A stretch of DNA of 64,000 nt. Origin: Pseudomonas putida. GTDB taxonomy: Bacteria > Pseudomonadota > Gammaproteobacteria > Pseudomonadales > Pseudomonadaceae. Under the pieces are notes generated by a model. That model saw only the letters and a list, made by a program, of their open reading frames with translations. It had not been told where the DNA came from and searched no databases. A program made the translations under genes and the position numbers. The stretch spans positions 32,076 through 96,075 of the forward strand of contig NZ_SMTE01000019.1 of NCBI RefSeq assembly GCF_004357765.1. The letters are read 5' to 3'. Shown here one piece after another: positions 1 to 10,913 of the stretch (within the stretch, counting starts at the first letter, position 1; each line of letters starts with the position of its first letter).

Positions 1-475
<475 letters not shown>

Positions 476-534
476 TCAGCGTTAAGAATGAAGCCAGGCC
501 GCCGGCTCCTTGGAGCGGGCGGCAGGTCGCTGGA

Positions 535-1212
535 TCAGACTTCGTCGGGGCTGCGCAGGTTGGTTACCGCAATGCGCTGTTCGCGACGCAGGTCTTTCTG
601 GGCAGGCATCTCGGCACGGTAAATGCCTTGATCACCAACAACCCAGGAAAGCGGGCGTCGTTCTTGGCCGATCGACTCCTGCAGCAGCATCAAGCCTTGC
701 AGGAAAGCCTCAGGGCGTGGCGGGCAGCCAGGCACGTAGACGTCCACGGGGAGGAACTTGTCGACCCCCTGAACGACCGAGTAGATGTCGTACATGCCGC
801 CGGAGTTGGCGCACGAGCCCATGGAGATCACCCATTTCGGCTCGAGCATCTGCTCATAAAGACGCTGGATGACCGGCGCCATTTTCACGAAGCAGGTACC
901 GGCGATGACCATGAAGTCGGCCTGACGCGGCGAGGCCCGGATGACTTCCGCGCCGAAGCGGGCGATATCGTGGGGTGCCGTGAAAGCCGTGGTCATTTCC
1001 ACGTAGCAGCAGGACAGGCCGAAGTTGTACGGCCAGAGGGAGTTCTTGCGACCCCAGTTGACCGCGCCACGCAGCACATCTTCGAGCTTGCCCATGAAGA
1101 TGTTCTTGTGGACCTGGTCCTCTAGCAGTTGATCGGTGACGGTTTCCCGTTCACCGACCGGGTACTGCTCGTTGGGCGCATCCGGATCGATTCTGGTGAG
1201 ATTGTATTGCAT
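535..1212 (-). CDS. nuoB: NADH-quinone oxidoreductase subunit B
   Basis: This 225-residue subunit carries the terminal 4Fe-4S cluster N2 that hands electrons to ubiquinone. The cluster ligands are visible: tandem cysteines in GLSCCYVEM (about residue 67), one in MGSCANSGG and one in PGCPPRPE. Length is normal for the pseudomonad form, which has an acidic N-terminal extension ([16 protein letters not shown]). The start lies 9 nt after nuoA, indicating tight operon linkage. No defects seen. Confidence 0.98.
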   Translation of the reverse strand: MQYNLTRIDPDAPNEQYPVGERETVTDQLLEDQVHKNIFMGKLEDVLRGAVNWGRKNSLWPYNFGLSCCYVEMTTAFTAPHDIARFGAEVIRASPRQADFMVIAGTCFVKMAPVIQRLYEQMLEPKWVISMGSCANSGGMYDIYSVVQGVDKFLPVDVYVPGCPPRPEAFLQGLMLLQESIGQERRPLSWVVGDQGIYRAEMPAQKDLRREQRIAVTNLRSPDEV

Positions 1213-1221
1213 GACAAAGCC

Positions 1222-1635
1222 TCATTGTTTCAGCTTCGCTTGCCGCTTGCGACGACCTTCGGGAGCCCAATCGAGCGCCCCGACGCGCCATAGGTAGACA
1301 AGACCAGCCAACAGAATTGCTATGAAAACGAGAGCTTCGACGAATCCGGTCCAGCCGCTTTCGCGGACGGACACAGACCATGCATACAGGAATAGGGCTT
1401 CGATATCGAAGATCACGAACAGCATCGCGACCAGATAGAATTTGGCGGACAGGCGCAGGCGGGCGCTGCCGACGGGCAGCATGCCGGATTCGAAGGGTTC
1501 GTTCTTGGCGCGGCCCCAGGCCTTGCTACCTAGCAGGCTGGACAGGCCGAGCATGAAGGCGCACAGGCCGACGACACCCAGGAGGAAAATGGCAAAGCCC
1601 CAGTTGTGGGCGATGAGTCCTGCCGAATCGGACAT
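1222..1635 (-). CDS. nuoA: NADH-quinone oxidoreductase subunit A
   Basis: This is the 137-residue membrane subunit of complex I and the first gene of the nuo operon here. Three hydrophobic helices are visible: about residues 9-29 ([18 protein letters not shown]), 63-85 ([20 protein letters not shown]) and 96-116. The family signature [11 protein letters not shown] is present with the conserved acidic residues of the NuoA/J/K proton path. The hydrophilic tail [10 protein letters not shown] is usual. The promoter must lie in the 570-nt gap upstream. Confidence 0.97.
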
Positions 1636-2208
1636 GCTAGAAATCCTTATACAGAGACCCAGCTCTGCAGTGTGAAATAGGTAGAGCGGCGACTTGGTGT
1701 CGCAGGCGCAGTGACCAAATGTCGCAGCTGAATCAATCGCGCTGATTTTATGGGTAAACCCGGTGCAAGTAAAATTTCTGTGGCACTTTTATTCGTAGGA
1801 TTAAGAACATAAACCTCGCCTAACTGGCTGAAACCCTTGAGTTTCGGGGATTGTGCGCGGTTTTGTTAATTATGTTTCTTGTGCGCTGTAACGAAATGTT
1901 GGTTTCGTAATGATAATTAATATCATCTGAAAGGGCCGTATTAATTCGACTGTTTGCTGGTGCCGCCAAGTTCATGTGCGCACCTCCCTCCTTGCAAATG
2001 CGAAAAACTCTCGTTCTACCAGTATCGGACCGCTCGCGTACCGTCCTGGGTCAATGTTTTGTCGATGAGGGAGTGTTGGTGCCTATATAAGGAAGGCACG
2101 CTGGCGTGAAGGGGCAGATGGCTTGGATGAGGCATGGGCGGTCCTTGCTGCTGTGCTGCCTCAAGCATAGACCTGATCCGCAGGATTGCTGTGACCCTTG
2201 CGGGCAAA
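1636..2208. other. Intergenic region upstream of nuoA, no gene
   Basis: About 570 nt separate nuoA (leftward) from the aceA terminator. No convincing gene was found; short open frames here lack family features and ribosome-binding sites. The stretch from about 1740 to 1935 is AT-rich compared with its surroundings and should hold the nuo promoter and control sites, including the Fur-like palindrome at 1906-1924. Confidence 0.7.
1906..1924. promoter_or_regulatory. Candidate Fur box upstream of nuoA
   Basis: The 19-mer CGTAATGATAATTAATATC matches the classical Fur consensus GATAATGATAATCATTATC at 15 of 19 positions by direct count. It is centred in a near-palindrome with ATGATA and TATCAT arms. 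It lies about 280 nt upstream of the nuoA start, in the AT-rich stretch. Function is inferred from sequence only. Confidence 0.4.
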
Positions 2209-2209
2209 A

Positions 2210-2247
2210 AACAAGGCCCGGGGCTCTGGCGAACCCCGGGCCTTGTT
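2210..2247 (-). terminator. Rho-independent terminator of aceA
   Basis: A perfect 14-bp stem (AACAAGGCCCGGGG with its complement) closes on a 10-nt loop. Read leftward it is followed by a T-rich run (complement of the A run at 2206-2211). It sits 14 nt after the aceA stop codon. Confidence 0.9.
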
Positions 2248-2260
2248 CAGGGCATTGCTA

Positions 2261-3586
<1,326 letters not shown>

Positions 3587-4080
3587 GGAAATAAACCTCG
3601 TCGCATCGATCTTGGGGTAATTGTGCTGATGCTCGGAATGCCGGGTCAGGGGGCTGACGGCTGTCTTGTTCGCAGGTTTGCGGCGGCGACGAGAAGGCGC
3701 GAAGGAGGAAGGAAGGTGCAGGCCAGGCGAAGGTGTGCCCATGCAGGTTGGCTCGTGGATGCCGTGCTGCGGTGCGACGCGATTGCCGGTGCTGCGGTGA
3801 TGCGCTTCCGTCCCTCGGGACAACTTCTTCGTTGCAGTCGCAATCCCGTCGAACCGCCTTGTGGGCCGTATAGACACGAGGCGCCTCCAGGGGTGGGAGG
3901 AGGGTGCCTCGGAGGCCCTTGCCAGGGCCCCTGATTAGCGGGAGCGAGGCCATCATGCCCTTGGGAAAAAGACCCTGTCAAATGTTTTGTAGTGCTTTTT
4001 TATCTCTACTACATCTTTGGTCTTATACGACTCGTCGGTCAGTTTCGAGGCCTTGGGTCGAGGCCTCGAATTACCTGGGT
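3587..4080. other. Intergenic region upstream of aceA, no gene
   Basis: About 490 nt between the aceA start and the 3' end of the secretin-like gene. The open frames crossing it are GC-rich shadows without recognisable protein features. The AT-rich part near 3970-4040 (a run of T and mixed AT around TTTTTTATCTCTACTACATC) is the most promoter-like portion. No clear operator was recognised. Confidence 0.6.
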
Positions 4081-4815
4081 TCACTGCAAAAGGTCGACTT
4101 TTACCCGCAAAGTCATGTTTTCACCCCGTTGTGTGCTGTAGGTGAGCGAGGATGGCGCGTGGTCAGCTTGGCTCTGCTGGTTGTAGCCTGCCAGTGTGAT
4201 CCATTCGCCGAGCTTTCCGGTGACTGTCGTGTCGGTGCTTTGCACTTTCACTACATCTGCACGTTCCTGGCTGATGCGGTCATTATTGCTGCTTATTTGC
4301 AGACGAACCGTTTCTCCGACCAGGCTGGGCGTAACATAGAAACCTTGGGTCACATTGCGGTATTCGGTATTGCTCTGAATGCGCCCGTAGCCGTCGGTGC
4401 TGGTACTGGTGATGGGGATGCTTTGACCGATCTGAATCAACGCCGGCTGGCCTTCGCTGGCCTGGATCTGCTGCAGGCCGCCCTCGCGATTGGACGTGCC
4501 ATAACGGATGATCCGCGCATTGCCGTGATTGTCCTGAAAGTTGCTGTCGCTGTTGTCGACGCTGATCAACAGCCGCTTGGGCGCCGTATCGAGCTGTTGC
4601 AACAGCGTGCGCAGGTCGTCGATGCGTTCTGGACTGGCGTTGACGATGAGCGTGTTCTCGAACGCGCTGACCGTACCGTCCTTGCCCAGGAACCCCTGGG
4701 CCGTGGGCAGCAGTTCGGCGCTGGTACGATGCTGCAATGGCAGCACTTCGGTAGCGGCATGGGCGGTCAGGCTGCCGGTCAGCAGCAAGGCAGCGATGAG
4801 GGGGCGTAGCGGCAT
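4081..4815 (-). CDS. Short secreted secretin-like protein (N1/NolW domain plus truncated secretin core)
   Basis: This 244-residue protein starts MPLRPLIAALLLTGSLTAHA, a clear Sec signal peptide with an AHA-A cleavage site. Residues about 23-85 read like a secretin N1 (NolW-type) domain: EVLPLQHRTSAELLP ... ENTLIVNASPERIDDLRTLL ... LDTAPKRLLI. The rest resembles the first strands of a secretin barrel (TQGFYVTPSLVGETVRLQI), but the protein ends where full secretins continue for another 100-200 residues. The start was chosen at 4815 because the sequence GGAGATT precedes it and the signal peptide begins there. It is divergent from an ATPase gene 140 nt away. It may be a periplasmic or outer-membrane piece of an envelope system; a channel role is not assured. 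Confidence 0.75.
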   Translation of the reverse strand: MPLRPLIAALLLTGSLTAHAATEVLPLQHRTSAELLPTAQGFLGKDGTVSAFENTLIVNASPERIDDLRTLLQQLDTAPKRLLISVDNSDSNFQDNHGNARIIRYGTSNREGGLQQIQASEGQPALIQIGQSIPITSTSTDGYGRIQSNTEYRNVTQGFYVTPSLVGETVRLQISSNNDRISQERADVVKVQSTDTTVTGKLGEWITLAGYNQQSQADHAPSSLTYSTQRGENMTLRVKVDLLQ

Positions 4816-4955
4816 GTGCGTAATCTCCGCGGGTAGAATCAGCATGATGGCAAATTTGCTGGCGTCGTGCCGGTTGCGTGTCACAGGCTGTGTTTTATCT
4901 ACAATTATCCGGTAGGCTATAAATTATAGTTGAGTTGATAAATGAGGATATTGGC
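4816..4955. promoter_or_regulatory. Divergent promoter region between secretin-like and ATPase genes
   Basis: This is a 140-nt AT-rich spacer (for example TATAAATTATAG near 4918-4929) between two divergent starts. It must contain both promoters. A ribosome-binding site GAGGA at 4944-4948 serves the rightward gene. No symmetrical operator was recognised. Confidence 0.5.
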
Positions 4956-6125
4956 ATGAGCCCATCCCGCCCGATGTTCCGCCGCGAGCAACTGGCCCAG
5001 GCCCTTGCCCGCGACCTGGCCGGCGAGTCGCTGGTCGACTTCAGCTCCGGCATGTTTCTCGCCGCCCCTCGGCGTACCGGCAAAAGCACGTTCCTCAACA
5101 ATGATTTCATCCCCGAATGCGTGCGACGCGGTTGGCTGCCGGTTTACGTCGACCTGTGGTCAGACCGCGATGTGGACCCGGCCACGTTGATCAGTGGTGC
5201 CATCGGCACGGCCCTGGCCGGTTTCGAAGGCGCCTTGGCGCGTACCGCGAAAAAAGCCGGCATCGACAAGATCAACCTGTTGCGCACCCTGAGCTGGGAT
5301 TTCACCCGCCCACAATTGCCGGCCGGGACCACCTTGGCCCAGGCCCTGGCGGTGCTGCACCAAGTGAGCGGGCAGATGCTGGTGCTGATCGTCGACGAGG
5401 CTCAACACGCCCTCAACAGCGAGGACGGGCTCAATGCCATGTTCGCTCTCAAGGCCGCACGCGACCACCTCAACCGCGGTGACCGCCCCGATGGCTTGCG
5501 TCTGGTGTTTACCGGTTCCAGTCGCGACAAGCTGGCCAATCTGGTGCTCAAGAGCAAGCAACCGTTCTACGGTGCCAGCATTACCCCGTTCCCGTTGCTG
5601 GGCAGTGACTTCGTCGAGTTCATCACCGTCCTGTGGAACGGCCGCCTGGCTGCCAGCAACCAATTCAAGGTCGAAGATCTGGAGTACGCCTTCGAACGCG
5701 TCGGGCGGCGCCCGGAAATGCTCGGCAAGTTGCTCACCGAGGTCAGCCTTGGCCTGGGCGAGGCAGGCCATCTGGGTGAGCTGTTGCGCACCGGCGCGCT
5801 CAACCACCAGGCCGGGGTGTGGAGCGATTACGAGAGCGCCTGGAACGACCTGTCGCCGTTGCAGCAGGCTGTGCTGCAGGTGATGGCCGAGCGCACCTTG
5901 AGGCGACAGCCCTTCTCGCCGTTCACCGAGCAGACGCTGCTGGAGGTCAACCGCAAGCTCGAACATGCCCAGGCGCAAGCCAATGCCAGTACCGCCAACG
6001 TGCAAAAGGCCCTCGATGCCCTGCGTGACAAAGAACTCATCTGGAAGGCCAACCGCGGCGAGTACGCCCTGGAAGACGGTGCCGTGGCCGAATGGTTGGG
6101 CCGGGATGGGCGTTCCGGGCCATAG
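4956..6125 (+). CDS. AAA-type ATP-binding protein of unknown role
   Basis: This 389-residue P-loop ATPase has a Walker A motif APRRTGKST at about residues 37-45, a Walker B motif VLIVDEAQH at about 143-151 and a sensor-1-like VFTGSSRDK near 184-192, followed by a helical C-terminal half resembling the winged-helix part of the archaeal-type AAA/ATPase_2 family. The ATG at 4956 is preferred over the in-frame TTG at 4935 because GAGGA lies 7 nt before it. No membrane segment or catalytic fusion is evident. The divergent neighbour is a secreted secretin-like protein, so a joint envelope function is possible but unproven; GspA/ExeA ATPases of type II secretion are a distant analogy only. Confidence 0.7.
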   Translation: MSPSRPMFRREQLAQALARDLAGESLVDFSSGMFLAAPRRTGKSTFLNNDFIPECVRRGWLPVYVDLWSDRDVDPATLISGAIGTALAGFEGALARTAKKAGIDKINLLRTLSWDFTRPQLPAGTTLAQALAVLHQVSGQMLVLIVDEAQHALNSEDGLNAMFALKAARDHLNRGDRPDGLRLVFTGSSRDKLANLVLKSKQPFYGASITPFPLLGSDFVEFITVLWNGRLAASNQFKVEDLEYAFERVGRRPEMLGKLLTEVSLGLGEAGHLGELLRTGALNHQAGVWSDYESAWNDLSPLQQAVLQVMAERTLRRQPFSPFTEQTLLEVNRKLEHAQAQANASTANVQKALDALRDKELIWKANRGEYALEDGAVAEWLGRDGRSGP

Positions 6126-6238
6126 CGGTGGCCACTATCAGACAAATTCCGTAACATCGCGGGCCACGATTTTTTATCTGGCCCCCATCACGGCCCTGTG
6201 CTCTGCACCTGGTCCCAGGGGACTGTCACAGGAAACCA

Positions 6239-7681
6239 ATGAAAACTGCTCGACTCCGCGCCGACGTGCTCGCCGGCCTGACTACCTCCTTCGCCTTGGT
6301 GCCCGAGTGCATCGCCTTCGCCCTGGTGGCACACCTGAACCCGCTGATGGGCCTGTATGGTGCCTTCATCATCTGCACTCTGACCGCGCTGTTCGGCGGA
6401 CGCCCGGGCATGATCTCCGGCGCTGCCGGGTCGATGGCCGTGGTGATCGTGGCGCTGGTGGTGCAACAGGGTGTGCAGTATCTGCTGGCTACGGTAGTGC
6501 TTGGCGGATTGATCATGATCCTGTTCGGCGTCTTGCGTCTGGGCAAGCTGGTGCGCCTGGTGCCGTATCCGGTGATGCTCGGCTTCGTCAATGGCCTGGC
6601 GATCGTCATTGCGATGGCTCAGTTGGAGCACTTCAAGCACGGTGAGGCCTGGCTTGAGGGGACCGCGCTGTACCTCATGATCGGCCTGGTGGCGTTGACC
6701 ATGCTGGTGGTCTATGTGCTTCCCAAACTCACTCGCGCGGTGCCGCCGGCCCTGGTGGCGATTCTTGGCGTGGGCCTTCTGGTATATCTGCTGGGGCTGC
6801 CGACGCGCACCCTTGGCGACATGGCGCATATCGCGGGTGGACTGCCTCAGCTTGCGCTGCCGCAAGTACCTTGGAATCTCGAGACCCTGAAAATCATTGC
6901 CCCGTACGCGGTATTGATGGCCATGGTCGGCCTGCTGGAAACGCTGCTGACCCTCAATCTCACCGACGAGATCACCGAGAGCCGCGGCTTCCCGGACCGT
7001 GAATGCGTCGCGCTGGGGGCTGCCAACATGGCGTCTGGCTTGTGTGGCGGCATGGGTGGCTGCGCGATGATCGGGCAGACCGTGATCAACCTCAGCTCCA
7101 ATGGTCGTGGGCGTCTGTCCGGCGTGGTCGCTGGCGTGATGATCCTGTTGTTCGTGCTGTTCCTGTCGCCGTTGATCGAGCGCATTCCGCTGGCGGCGTT
7201 GGTCGGGGTGATGTTCGTGGTGGCCCAGCAGACCTTTGCCTGGGCCTCGCTGCGGGTGCTGCACAAGGTGCCGGTCAACGACGTGCTGGCGATCGTCGCA
7301 GTGACCGTGGTCACGGTGCTCACCGACCTGGCCATGGCGGTGCTGTTCGGTATCGTCATCGCTGCCGTGAACTTCGCCTGGCAGCATGCGCGCGAGCTGT
7401 ATGCCGACAGCCATGAAGACGCCGAGGGTGGCAAGCATTACCAGGTCCATGGCACCTTGTTCTTCGCCTCGACTGCGCCGTTTCTCAATCAATTCGACCC
7501 GGCCAATGACCCGGACAAGGTGACCCTGGACTGCCAGCACCTACGTTTCGTCGATTATTCGGCGATCGCTGCGCTGACCACGCTGCGCGAGCGATACACC
7601 AAGGCGGGTAAGCACTTGCGGGTGGTGCATTTGTCTGAGCGTTGCAAGAAGCTGTTGAGGAGGGCGGGGGAGCAGCATTAG
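6239..7681 (+). CDS. SulP-family anion permease with C-terminal STAS domain
   Basis: This 480-residue inner-membrane transporter has about 10-12 hydrophobic helices in residues 1-385, beginning with the SulP signature DVLAGLTTSFALVPECIAFA and including the motif SGAAGSMAVVIVALV. Residues about 400-478 form a STAS domain (TLDCQHLRFVDYSAIAALTT). Family members move sulfate, bicarbonate or other anions with protons or sodium. The replacement of the usual P-Q-A/S-like site by PECIAFA occurs in some bacterial subgroups, so the substrate is uncertain. AGGAAACC precedes the ATG. It is followed by a REP pair rather than a co-directional gene. Confidence 0.88.
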   Translation: MKTARLRADVLAGLTTSFALVPECIAFALVAHLNPLMGLYGAFIICTLTALFGGRPGMISGAAGSMAVVIVALVVQQGVQYLLATVVLGGLIMILFGVLRLGKLVRLVPYPVMLGFVNGLAIVIAMAQLEHFKHGEAWLEGTALYLMIGLVALTMLVVYVLPKLTRAVPPALVAILGVGLLVYLLGLPTRTLGDMAHIAGGLPQLALPQVPWNLETLKIIAPYAVLMAMVGLLETLLTLNLTDEITESRGFPDRECVALGAANMASGLCGGMGGCAMIGQTVINLSSNGRGRLSGVVAGVMILLFVLFLSPLIERIPLAALVGVMFVVAQQTFAWASLRVLHKVPVNDVLAIVAVTVVTVLTDLAMAVLFGIVIAAVNFAWQHARELYADSHEDAEGGKHYQVHGTLFFASTAPFLNQFDPANDPDKVTLDCQHLRFVDYSAIAALTTLRERYTKAGKHLRVVHLSERCKKLLRRAGEQH

Positions 7682-7692
7682 AAGAGGTGGTT

Positions 7693-7804
7693 GTCCGGGC
7701 GGGCCCTTTCGCGCGCAAGCCCGCTCCCACAGGATCCCCAGCGCTTTCAGATGTTGTGCTACCCCTGTGGGAGCGGGCTTGCCCGCGAAGAGGCCCGCCC
7801 GGAC
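7693..7804. repeat. Paired REP elements (inverted)
   Basis: Two inverted copies of the P. putida REP unit (core GGGAGCGGGCTTGCCCGCGA) face each other around a spacer of about 30 nt. The outer flanks GTCCGGGCGGGCC and GGCCCGCCCGGAC are also complementary, so the whole element can fold into one long hairpin. It lies between two convergent genes and may act as a transcriptional or mRNA-stability boundary. Confidence 0.9.
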
Positions 7805-7812
7805 ACCGCGAG

Positions 7813-9924
7813 TCACTCCCCGCGGCTTTTCTTCACGATCGCATCGGCAATGCTCGCCGGCGCCTCTGCATAGCGGGTGAACTCCATCGAGTAGCTCGCT
7901 CGGCCCTGGGTCATCGAACGCATCGAGGTGGCGTAGCCGAACATCTCGCCCAGCGGCACCTCGGCCCGGATCACCTTGCCAGCCGGGGTCTCGTCGCCAT
8001 CCTGGATCATCCCACGGCGCCGGCTCAGGTCGCCCATGATGTCGCCCTGGTACTCCTCCGGGGTGACCACCTCGACCTTCATCACCGGCTCGAGCAACAC
8101 CGCGCCGCCTTTTTGCGACAACTGCTTGGTGGCCATCGAGGCGGCGATCTTGTAGGCCATCTCGTTCGAGTCGACGTCGTGGTAGGAGCCATCGTAGACC
8201 GCCGCCTTCAGGCTGATCAGCGGGTAGCCGGCGAGGACGCCGTTCTTCATCTGCTCCTCGATACCTTTCTGGATGGCCGGAATGTATTCGCGCGGTACCA
8301 CGCCGCCAACGATCTCATTGATGAACTCCAGGCCTTCCTGGCCTTCGTCTCCCGGCGCGAAGCGGATCCAGCAATGCCCATACTGGCCGCGCCCTCCGGA
8401 TTGGCGCACGAAGCGGCCTTCGATCTCGCAGGTGTTACGGATCTTCTCGCGGTAGGCCACCTGCGGTTTGCCGATGTTGGCCTCGACATTGAACTCGCGG
8501 CGCATGCGGTCGACGATGATGTCCAGGTGCAGTTCACCCATACCGGAAATGATCGTCTGGCCAGTTTCTTCATCGGTCCTGACCCGGAACGAGGGGTCTT
8601 CCTGGGCCAGTTTGCCCAGGGCGATGCCCATTTTCTCCTGGTCGGCCTTGGTCTTGGGTTCCACTGCCACGGAGATGACCGGATCAGGGAAATCCATGCG
8701 TTCGAGGATGATCGGCTTGTCGATGTCGCACAGGGTATCGCCGGTGGTGACGTCCTTCATGCCGATCAGGGCGGCGATGTCGCCGGCGCACACGTCCTTG
8801 ATCTCGGCGCGCTGGTTGGCGTGCATCTGCACCATGCGGCCGATGCGCTCTTTCTTGCCCTTGACCGAGTTGAGCACGGCATTGCCCGAGCTCAGCACGC
8901 CGGAATAGACCCGGGCAAAGGTCAGGGTACCGACGAAGGGGTCGGTGGCGATCTTGAACGCCAGTGCGGAGAACGGTTCGTTATCGTCGGCGTGGCGCTC
9001 CAGGTGTTTCTCTTCGTCATCCGGGTCGGTACCGCGAATCGCCGGAATCTCCGAGGGCGCCGGGAGGTAGTCGATGACCGCATCGAGCATCAGCGGAACG
9101 CCCTTGTTCTTGAAAGAGGATCCGAGGATGGTCGGCACGATCTCGTTGTTGAGCGTCCGTTTACGCAGCCCAGCCTTGATTTCCTCGATGCTCAGTTCCT
9201 CGCCATCCAGAAACTTCAGGGTCAGTTCATCGTCGGCCTCGGCAGCGGCCTCGACCATGTGCGCCCGCCATTCGTCGGCCAGCGCCTTGAGCTCGTTGGG
9301 GATCTCTTCTTCCCGGTAGCTGGTGCCCTGGTCGGCATCGTTCCAGTAGATAGCCTTCATCTTCACCAGGTCGATCTGGCCGATGAAGTTTTCCTCGCTG
9401 CCGATCGCCAGCTGGATGGGCACCGGATGATGGCCCAGGCGTTGGTCGATCTGCTTGACCACGCGCAGGAAGTCAGCGCCCTGGCGGTCCATCTTGTTGA
9501 TGTAGGCCAGGCGCGGTACATGGTACTTATTGGCCTGGCGCCAGACCGTCTCCGATTGCGGCTCGACCCCGTCGGCACCACTGAACACCACGACCGCGCC
9601 GTCGAGCACGCGCAGCGAACGCTCCACTTCGATGGTGAAGTCGACGTGGCCGGGGGTATCGATGATGTTGAAGCGGTAGCGGTCGGCGAACTGCTTGGTC
9701 GAGCCCTGCCAGAACGCCGTGGTGGCGGCGGAGGTGATGGTGATGCCGCGCTCCTGTTCCTGGGCCATCCAGTCCATGGTCGCGGCGCCATCATGCACCT
9801 CGCCCATCTTGTGGTTGACTCCGGTGTAGAACAGGATGCGTTCGGTGGTGGTGGTCTTGCCGGCGTCCACGTGGGCGACGATACCGATATTGCGGTACAG
9901 CTCGATAGGCGTTGTGCGGGCCAT
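7813..9924 (-). CDS. fusB: Elongation factor G (second, free-standing copy type)
   Basis: This is a 703-residue translational GTPase that drives ribosomal translocation. All G motifs are present: [11 protein letters not shown] (G1, about residues 17-27), RGIT (G2), DTPGHVDF (G3) and NKMD (G4), followed by EF-G domains II-V ([10 protein letters not shown] in domain IV). It is not next to rpsL-rpsG-tuf, so it is the isolated second EF-G that P. putida-group genomes carry, rather than the str-operon fusA. Whether it works in elongation, ribosome recycling or under special conditions cannot be told from the sequence. Confidence 0.93.
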   Translation of the reverse strand: MARTTPIELYRNIGIVAHVDAGKTTTTERILFYTGVNHKMGEVHDGAATMDWMAQEQERGITITSAATTAFWQGSTKQFADRYRFNIIDTPGHVDFTIEVERSLRVLDGAVVVFSGADGVEPQSETVWRQANKYHVPRLAYINKMDRQGADFLRVVKQIDQRLGHHPVPIQLAIGSEENFIGQIDLVKMKAIYWNDADQGTSYREEEIPNELKALADEWRAHMVEAAAEADDELTLKFLDGEELSIEEIKAGLRKRTLNNEIVPTILGSSFKNKGVPLMLDAVIDYLPAPSEIPAIRGTDPDDEEKHLERHADDNEPFSALAFKIATDPFVGTLTFARVYSGVLSSGNAVLNSVKGKKERIGRMVQMHANQRAEIKDVCAGDIAALIGMKDVTTGDTLCDIDKPIILERMDFPDPVISVAVEPKTKADQEKMGIALGKLAQEDPSFRVRTDEETGQTIISGMGELHLDIIVDRMRREFNVEANIGKPQVAYREKIRNTCEIEGRFVRQSGGRGQYGHCWIRFAPGDEGQEGLEFINEIVGGVVPREYIPAIQKGIEEQMKNGVLAGYPLISLKAAVYDGSYHDVDSNEMAYKIAASMATKQLSQKGGAVLLEPVMKVEVVTPEEYQGDIMGDLSRRRGMIQDGDETPAGKVIRAEVPLGEMFGYATSMRSMTQGRASYSMEFTRYAEAPASIADAIVKKSRGE

Positions 9925-9998
9925 GGTCGACTACCTGCGGCGGTGCGGGGATCCTCCCAAGGTAGCAGACCGGGAGAATCCTGCCGCCCCGCCGGACG

Positions 9999-10424
9999 TC
10001 AGTCGGCCTGGGCTTGCAGCATCCACTGACCTTCCACTTCGCGGGCCAGTCCGCTGGCCGGCAGCAGCGCCAGCAGGCGCGGGTGCAGGGCGGCCTCGGT
10101 GAAGATCTTGAGCGTGGCCAGGTCGAGCGCGCCGGTCGGGTTGAGTTCGGCCTTGGTGTACGACAGCCAGGCTTTTTTCAGGACCTGCAGCACATCGCTG
10201 CCTGCCGTGCTGGCGAAGCGGCGGTGCAGTTGACGGCCATCGAGGGTGAAGCTGTGCTGATGGTTGTAGCTGGCCGGGTCACTGCCTTCGCCACAGCGAT
10301 GGCAGGTGCAGGGACCCTCGCCGAAGGCATTGCGCAGGTAGTTGTTGAAGTCCACGACGGGCTTGAGGGTCAGGCGTTTGTCGACCTCGAACAGGTCGGC
10401 GATCAGGGGTTCTTCGGCGCTCAC
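9999..10424 (-). CDS. Small protein of unknown function with a CxCxxC cluster
   Basis: This is a 141-residue soluble protein of unknown family. It begins MSAEEPLIADLFEVDK and contains the cysteine-rich sequence GPCTCHRCGEGSD at about residues 37-49, followed by NHQHSF. This looks like a possible zinc or metal site, since cysteines and histidines are otherwise scarce. No signal peptide or membrane segment. It follows the EF-G gene in the same direction of transcription but upstream of it with a 75-nt gap, so co-transcription with fusB is possible. Confidence 0.7.
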   Translation of the reverse strand: MSAEEPLIADLFEVDKRLTLKPVVDFNNYLRNAFGEGPCTCHRCGEGSDPASYNHQHSFTLDGRQLHRRFASTAGSDVLQVLKKAWLSYTKAELNPTGALDLATLKIFTEAALHPRLLALLPASGLAREVEGQWMLQAQAD

Positions 10425-10607
10425 TCGGTGTCCTCGTGTGGTGTGGCGTGCATCGCCGGCACCCTAACAGATTGGCGGCGGGGAGGCCATTTGCATCTCC
10501 TTTCGCCTTGTGCGGGTAGTCCGCGCAGAGGCCGCTAGAGACAAGCGCCGACACCTGCCGTACTCTACGCGCCCATCCACCTACGTATCGTTCCGAGGTA
10601 AACCCGT

Positions 10608-10910
10608 TTGAGCAACAAGTACCCGTACATCGCCACCGTCACCGTCAGCGCCGAAGACCGCGGTGGTGACACCGAGGCTTCGGAAAATCCCAGCATGCGT
10701 GTCGGCCTGGAGGCGGTGACCGAAACCCTGAAGAAGGTGCATTTCGTCGGTACGCTCGCAGCCCCGGAAAAATCCCCGACGCATATCTGCGTGACCTTGG
10801 AGAACGGCCTGACCTACTACGGTCCGATCGTCAACGGTCACGCCGAACTCGAAGGCGGCTGGATCGCCTTCGAGTCCGACATGCTCACCCCCGAAGAGCT
10901 GGGCCTGTAA
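10608..10910 (+). CDS. Small conserved protein of unknown function, TTG start
   Basis: This is a 100-residue protein starting MSNKYPYIATVTVSAEDRGG. The only suitable start is a TTG at 10608, preceded by GAGG at 10595-10598. The composition is soluble with alternating strands, and no motif was recognised. It is a single gene flanked by oppositely oriented genes; its stop is only 3 nt from the stop of the convergent aminotransferase. Confidence 0.65.
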   Translation: MSNKYPYIATVTVSAEDRGGDTEASENPSMRVGLEAVTETLKKVHFVGTLAAPEKSPTHICVTLENGLTYYGPIVNGHAELEGGWIAFESDMLTPEELGL

Positions 10911-10913
10911 CGC

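Noticed and set aside
3904-4809. Long rightward open frame of 301 codons over the secretin-like gene
   Set aside because: It has no family features and lies antisense to a gene with a signal peptide and recognisable domain; GC-rich shadow.
7642-10029. Rightward open frame of 795 codons over fusB
   Set aside because: Antisense to EF-G; the protein reading is low-quality (HRVARS-type composition) with no domain.
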